From positions 1 to 11,159 of the forward strand of contig DAIEQP010000199.1 in NCBI GenBank assembly GCA_027347805.1: DNA of 11,159 nt, read 5' to 3'. This DNA is from Ignavibacteria bacterium. GTDB lineage: Bacteria; Bacteroidota; Ignavibacteria; Ignavibacteriales; Melioribacteraceae. The stretch's first letter is position 1. Each line of letters starts with the position of its first letter. Shown here piece by piece: positions 7,076 to 11,159 of this stretch. Below the pieces are notes generated by a model that worked only from the letters and a program-made list of their open reading frames with translations, did not search any database and was not told where the DNA came from. Position numbers and translations under genes: made by a program.

Positions 7076-7106
7076 GAAAGTTATACTCTGCCTATGTGAT
7101 TTTCAA
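7076..7106 (-). promoter_or_regulatory. Candidate promoter of the secreted-protein gene
   Basis: On the minus strand, TTG (7104-7106), a 20-nt spacer and TAACTTTC (7076-7083) match TTG-N17-23-TAnnTTTG with a final C in place of G. It sits 14 nt before the ATG at 7061 and 20 nt before that at 7055, so the leader would be very short. Confidence 0.4.
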
Positions 7107-7150
7107 TCCAAAACATTATTTTGCAAAAGTTTATTTCAAGGGCGTTTAAT

Positions 7151-8050
7151 ATGTCAGATCAGCACAAAGCACCGGCATGTACTAATTGTTCTTATGAGTT
7201 TCATGATGAGAATAACTTCTGTCCCAGATGCGGGCAAAAGAATCATGAATTGAGAATTCCACTCAAACATTTAATTGAAGAAGTCCTTGAAGCTACACTT
7301 CATTTGGATTCCAAATCACTTCTTACATTAAAACTGCTTTTATTCAAACCGGGCTTTATAAGTAATGAATTTAATTCCGGCAGGAGAGCGGATTATGTTC
7401 CGCCAATCCGGTTGTACGTGCTTATAAGTTTTGTCTTTTTCTTTTTGCTTAATATGTTATCTGGCGGGCATAAAAATGATGCGGGTCATTCAGGCGCCAA
7501 AACAAAAACTGACTTTTCAATTAGTTACCAGGGAATACATTCAAATGAACTTGAGGGATTTACTATTCAGCAAACAGATTCATTAATGAAAGCCAGAAAA
7601 ATTGAATCAACGGGTTTTAACAAATATTTTATACGCCAGATGCATAAAATCGCTAACAGCAGTTCTGCAGAGTTTTCACATCTTCTAATAAAAAATATTT
7701 CTTATATGATGTTTCTGCTAATGCCTGTATTTGGCGCGTGGATATTTTTGTTTAATAAAAGACAAATGAAGTATTATATAGAAAGTCTGATTGTATCAGT
7801 ACATTTTCACAGTTTTGCTTTTCTAACATTTACATTTCTTTTGCTGATTAGTCTTTTTGCGGGGTTAGAAATATTTTTATTCCTGGAATTCTTAATTATG
7901 CCTTTTTACATGCTGCTGATGTTTAAAAGAAGTCTGCAGCAGTCATGGATATTAACAATCGGAAAAACTTTTGTTATTGGATTTTTATATTTGATTTCTT
8001 TCTTTGTGCTGCTTCTTCTTACAATTCTGATAAGTGCAATGTTTATATAA
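7151..8050 (+). CDS. DUF3667 membrane protein with N-terminal zinc ribbon
   Basis: 299 residues. The N-terminus has a zinc ribbon, Cys10-x2-Cys13 and Cys24-x2-Cys27 (NFCPRCGQKN), followed by the DUF3667 pattern: the LIEEVLEATLHLDSKSLLTL helix and LLFKPGFISNEFNSGRRADYVPPIRLY. Membrane segments are at about 86-104, 180-200, 212-236, 238-256 and 266-298. A roughly 75-residue soluble loop (105-178) lies between the first two. The zinc ribbon is probably cytoplasmic. The function of the family, common in Bacteroidota, is unknown. The start at 7151 is preferred over an in-frame TTG at 7121 because AAGGG (7138-7142) lies 8 nt before the ATG and the zinc ribbon follows directly. It is divergent from the secreted-protein gene, with a 89-nt gap; I see no good promoter match on this strand. 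Confidence 0.87.
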   Translation: MSDQHKAPACTNCSYEFHDENNFCPRCGQKNHELRIPLKHLIEEVLEATLHLDSKSLLTLKLLLFKPGFISNEFNSGRRADYVPPIRLYVLISFVFFFLLNMLSGGHKNDAGHSGAKTKTDFSISYQGIHSNELEGFTIQQTDSLMKARKIESTGFNKYFIRQMHKIANSSSAEFSHLLIKNISYMMFLLMPVFGAWIFLFNKRQMKYYIESLIVSVHFHSFAFLTFTFLLLISLFAGLEIFLFLEFLIMPFYMLLMFKRSLQQSWILTIGKTFVIGFLYLISFFVLLLLTILISAMFI

Positions 8051-8051
8051 A

Positions 8052-8078
8052 AAAAAGCCCCGCACTGCGGGGCTTTTT
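8052..8078. terminator. Bidirectional hairpin terminator between the DUF3667 gene and clpX
   Basis: A perfect 12-bp stem (AAAAAGCCCCGC at 8052-8063 with GCGGGGCTTTTT at 8067-8078) encloses a 3-nt loop. The A-run and T-run give a U-tract on either strand. It fills the 30-nt gap between the two convergent stop codons. Confidence 0.93.
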
Positions 8079-8080
8079 AA

Positions 8081-9334
8081 TTATGCTGTCTTTCGATCGC
8101 TTTCAATATAGATTGGTTTTTCCTTATTGCTTACAACATCTTTTGTAACCAAACATTTATCAATATTTTCTTTTGTTGGAATTTCATACATAATATCAAG
8201 AAGTATCCCCTCAACTATTGAGCGTAAAGCACGTGCGCCTGTTTTTCTTTCGATTGCTTTTTTAACAATTTCATCCAGCGCTGCCTGATCAAACTCAAGC
8301 TCAGCGCCTTCAAGTGAAAACAATTTCTTGTATTGTTTTACCAATGCGTTTTTAGGTTCGGTAAGAATATTTTTCATTGCCTTTTCATTCAGCGATGCTA
8401 ACGGCGCAATAATCGGCAGTCTCCCGACTAATTCAGGAATCAAACCGTATTTGACCAGATCTTCCGGGAGTGCGTTATGCATTAAATTATCCCGTTCTAT
8501 TTCGGTCGCATTTTGAACGTGAGTATCAAATCCAATTGGATTTCTGTTTATTCTGCTTGCAATGATATTATCAATTCCATCAAAAGCCCCGCCGCAAATG
8601 AAAAGAATATTTTTTGTGTTAACATTAATTAAACTTTGTTCCGGGTGTTTTCTGCCGCCGCGTGGTGGAACTCCAGCAACTGTTCCTTCCAGTATCTTTA
8701 ACAAAGCCTGCTGAACACCTTCGCCTGATACATCGCGTGTAATTGAAGCACTTTCACTTTTCCTGGCAATTTTATCAATTTCATCGATGTAAACAATTCC
8801 TCTTTGAGCTTTATCCAAATTGTAATCTGCTGCCTGCAATAAACGAACAAGAACGGTTTCTACGTCGTCGCCAACATAACCGGCTTCAGTAAGTGTGGTT
8901 GCATCAGCAATTGCAAAAGGAACATCAAGTATTCTGGCTAAGGTCTGGGCAAGAAGGGTTTTTCCAACGCCGGTCGGACCCATTAAAAGAATATTGCTTT
9001 TTTCAATTTCTACATCATCCATTTCAAAAAGAGAGTTTGAGGCATTAACTCTTTTGTAATGATTATAAACAGCTACGGCAAGAATCTTTTTTGCCAGATG
9101 CTGATCAACAACATACTCATCGAGACTTTTCTTTATTAAATCCGGAGTTAAGGATGAATGGCTTGTTTCTTTTTTGGGATAATTGGAAATATTGTTCTTT
9201 AGAATATCAACACTGGTCTTTATGCATATGTCGCAAATATAAACGTCAGGACCCGCAACCATAGAGGTTACTTCGCTTCCATCTCTGCCGCAAAAAGAAC
9301 ATTTAACACTACGAGGTTCTCTGGAATCTGTCAT
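8081..9334 (-). CDS. clpX: ATP-dependent Clp protease ATP-binding subunit ClpX
   Basis: AAA+ unfoldase that recognises tagged or damaged proteins and threads them into the ClpP peptidase in the cytoplasm. It has 417 residues, against 424 in E. coli. The N-terminal zinc-binding domain has Cys12, Cys15, Cys34 and Cys37. Walker A is GPTGVGKT (119-126) and Walker B is IVYIDEID, with Asp184 and Glu185. The pore loop GYVG is at 152-155, and the second pore loop RKH at 228-230. The IGF loop (267-269) that docks on ClpP is intact, so partnership with ClpP is expected although clpP is not in the window. Arg305 (ELVGR) fits the arginine finger, and GARALR (366-371) is the sensor 2 motif. The start codon lies only 2 nt after the stop of the upstream TPR gene, with no Shine-Dalgarno, which suggests a shared transcript and possibly coupled translation. 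It ends in the bidirectional terminator. Confidence 0.98.
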   Translation of the reverse strand: MTDSREPRSVKCSFCGRDGSEVTSMVAGPDVYICDICIKTSVDILKNNISNYPKKETSHSSLTPDLIKKSLDEYVVDQHLAKKILAVAVYNHYKRVNASNSLFEMDDVEIEKSNILLMGPTGVGKTLLAQTLARILDVPFAIADATTLTEAGYVGDDVETVLVRLLQAADYNLDKAQRGIVYIDEIDKIARKSESASITRDVSGEGVQQALLKILEGTVAGVPPRGGRKHPEQSLINVNTKNILFICGGAFDGIDNIIASRINRNPIGFDTHVQNATEIERDNLMHNALPEDLVKYGLIPELVGRLPIIAPLASLNEKAMKNILTEPKNALVKQYKKLFSLEGAELEFDQAALDEIVKKAIERKTGARALRSIVEGILLDIMYEIPTKENIDKCLVTKDVVSNKEKPIYIESDRKTA

Positions 9335-9336
9335 TT

Positions 9337-11159
9337 TTAAACGTTTTTTGTTTGAATACTATTAAGCTCATCTCTGGCACGGTCAAAATAGATGGAGTTT
9401 GGGAATTTTTCAAGTATTTTTTGGAAAGTTTCTATGGATTTGGGAATATCTCTAAGACCATAAAAATAGGTCAATCCGAGCAAAAAAGTGCATTTATCGG
9501 CGAAAATCGAAGCATTTTCATCTTTTATGATGGATTCTAGCAGTTGAGCCGCTGAAAAAAAATTGTCTCTTGAAAGAAAAATTTCTGCGAGTTTAATTTT
9601 TGCGAACTGATTTATAATAAATAAATTATCGTTATCAGCTAAAGTTTTGAATTCAGTCGCAGCTTGTTCTAGATTATTTTGTAACAAAAGAAAATCTGCA
9701 TTGGCATATTTTAAAAGATTTAAAGAATCTTTTCTTGCAATGTTTATCAGAAAATTTAATTCCAATGCATCGTTGGAAAAATCGTTTGATAAATTTCTAG
9801 TCGTTTCTTTCAATTGATTTATGGCTTGTAAATAATTACCCTCCCAGAATTCAATTCTTGCCAAATAATATTGAGCCTCTGCCAAAATTCCTTGATCAGG
9901 GCGGCGATTTATTGCTTCACTAAATTCGTTTCTCGCTTTTGGAAAGGATTTCTTTTCACAGGCAATTTTTCCGGAAGCCAAATTGGATTGGGCAGCTTGA
10001 AAAGTTAACGAAAATGATTTTTTAATAATTGAATAAACACTATCGGCAGACTCGGGTAAAAACAGCCTTGTGCGGTATATTTCTCCAACTCTAAAATAAG
10101 CTTCAGCAGTATATGCGCTTGTTGCCTCTTTGCGGATAAACGAATTATAACTCTGAATTACTTCAGAATATTTATCCTGGAAAATTTTTTGTTTTATGAT
10201 CAACGGTTTCCAGCCAGCATTTATTGAATCCGATTTTTGGTTCAATGACTGTTCAATGGATTTTGCGTAATTAATTCTGGCGGCTGATATAAAATCAGAT
10301 TTTGGATAATTATCTAAAATATATTTAAAAGCTTTTGCCGATACATCAAATTGTTTCTGATCAAACAAAGTTTGCGCGAAAACAAACATACTTGTTCCGT
10401 TTCCCCTTAAATTTTTCTCAACCTGTTCAACAATTTCGAATGCCTCATCATTTTTTCCCGTCTGCTGATAAGTAAACGCAAGAAGATCTAAAACATCCGC
10501 AGTTTTATGATCATCAGCGAAATTCTTTATTGCCTTTATTGTTTGTTCGGCAGCAGTTGGACGTGTGATAAAAGAACTAATTCGGCTTCTGACAAGCCCC
10601 GCTTGTTCCGGATGAACAAGAATTAACTCACACAGTTCAGCGGCGGCTTTTTCAAAGTTCATATTGATGGCATATATGTTTGCTAAGTCTATTGAAAAGA
10701 TATATGCATCGTCAGATTTTTTTTTGCCTTCGTTAAGTAATTCTATCGCTTTGTTGAAAGCCCGATTCTCAATAGCAGCATTTGCAATTATTCGGTAAGT
10801 TGTAGAAGAGTTTGGATTCGTCGCAATTCCATTGTCCCAGGCTTCGTTTGCCTTCTGTAAATTATCCATCAAGTAGTAAGTGGTGCCAAGAATACCGTAC
10901 AATCCGGGATCAAGCGGAGTCGACTTAATCTTCGATTCAATAAGCTGAAGCGACTCATTATACTTTTTCTGCGAAATGTAGATCCGATTTAATGATTCGA
11001 AATATTGAAAATTCCAGGATTGCTGCAGATACAATTCACGATACAGCGGTTCAGCTTTATCAAGCTGGCCGGCTGCTTCATAATTTTGAGCGAGACTCCA
11101 CTTATAATTTAATACCTGATCATTTTGAGCATTTACTCGAGAAACTAAAATCATCAGGA
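9337..11159 (-). CDS. Secreted tetratricopeptide-repeat protein, 5' end outside the window
   Basis: At least 605 residues. The frame stays open through the right edge, and the segment LMILVSRVNAQND there looks like the end of a signal peptide (cleavage near VNA|Q). The ATG at 11154 is therefore probably internal to the signal, and the true start lies a few codons further upstream. Numbered from that Met, TPR-like helix pairs fill most of the chain, for example at about 15-45, 49-80, 83-115, 117-147, 150-182, 218-250, 253-285, 345-378, 386-418, 422-452 and 551-587, with typical A/G/Y/P positions such as YRELYL, YYLMDNLQKANEAW, ETFQKILEKFPNS. No catalytic domain is visible, so a periplasmic or outer-membrane scaffold role is inferred, with similarity to YbgF/BamD-type repeats only at the level of architecture. 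It directly precedes clpX on the same strand. Confidence 0.88.
   Translation of the reverse strand, partial: LMILVSRVNAQNDQVLNYKWSLAQNYEAAGQLDKAEPLYRELYLQQSWNFQYFESLNRIYISQKKYNESLQLIESKIKSTPLDPGLYGILGTTYYLMDNLQKANEAWDNGIATNPNSSTTYRIIANAAIENRAFNKAIELLNEGKKKSDDAYIFSIDLANIYAINMNFEKAAAELCELILVHPEQAGLVRSRISSFITRPTAAEQTIKAIKNFADDHKTADVLDLLAFTYQQTGKNDEAFEIVEQVEKNLRGNGTSMFVFAQTLFDQKQFDVSAKAFKYILDNYPKSDFISAARINYAKSIEQSLNQKSDSINAGWKPLIIKQKIFQDKYSEVIQSYNSFIRKEATSAYTAEAYFRVGEIYRTRLFLPESADSVYSIIKKSFSLTFQAAQSNLASGKIACEKKSFPKARNEFSEAINRRPDQGILAEAQYYLARIEFWEGNYLQAINQLKETTRNLSNDFSNDALELNFLINIARKDSLNLLKYANADFLLLQNNLEQAATEFKTLADNDNLFIINQFAKIKLAEIFLSRDNFFSAAQLLESIIKDENASIFADKCTFLLGLTYFYGLRDIPKSIETFQKILEKFPNSIYFDRARDELNSIQTKNV

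Noticed and set aside
7121..7150. TTG start for the DUF3667 protein 10 codons upstream
   Set aside because: The ATG at 7151 has an AAGGG at good spacing and leads straight into the zinc ribbon.
1..11159. A defence, mobile or biosynthetic system
   Set aside because: I found no transposase, integrase, nuclease, toxin-antitoxin, CRISPR or NRPS/PKS-like genes. Gene order and terminators look like ordinary chromosome.

Overview
The window is an AT-rich stretch of bacterial chromosome holding nine protein genes, two of them cut by the window edges. I see no RNA genes, insertion sequences, CRISPR arrays or integration sites. Gene content and promoter style point to the Bacteroidota/Ignavibacteriota (FCB) group. 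The evidence is a DUF3667 membrane protein, a lipoprotein-type M49 peptidase, a secreted protein of a family often labelled 'asparagine synthetase B' in that group, mostly weak or absent Shine-Dalgarno sequences, and several upstream matches to the TTG-N17-23-TAnnTTTG promoter consensus known from Bacteroides and Flavobacterium. The phylum call is an inference; no marker gene settles it to genus level.

Layout. (1) 1-1455, plus: C-terminal half of an RND efflux permease, ending in a strong hairpin terminator whose U-tract runs into a likely promoter. (2) 1540-2157, plus: a YihX-like HAD phosphatase. (3) 2191-2526, minus: a small ArsC/Spx-like thioredoxin-fold protein, convergent with the HAD gene and divergent from the next gene across an 82-bp region where two promoters appear to overlap. 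(4) 2609-4660, plus: a dipeptidyl peptidase III (M49) with a lipoprotein signal, followed by a bidirectional terminator. (5) 4763-7061, minus: three co-directional genes, transcribed as secreted conserved protein, then FAH-family hydrolase (FAHD1-like), then FmdB-type zinc-ribbon protein. (6) 7151-8050, plus: a zinc-ribbon plus DUF3667 membrane protein, divergent from block 5 and ending in a second bidirectional terminator. (7) 8081-11159, minus: a secreted TPR-repeat protein (5' end outside the window) followed after only 2 nt by clpX.

How they work together. Most genes look like independent housekeeping or envelope functions: efflux, sugar-phosphate hydrolysis, envelope peptidase, acylpyruvate/oxaloacetate metabolism, and ATP-dependent protein unfolding. 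The tightest physical links are TPR-clpX (2 nt apart) and FAH-fmdB (14 nt apart). I find no convincing evidence of a new multi-gene system. The best leads for unexplained biology are the secreted protein at 5802-7061, the TPR-clpX pairing, the short repeats before the FAH gene, and the overlapping divergent promoters at 2537-2583.
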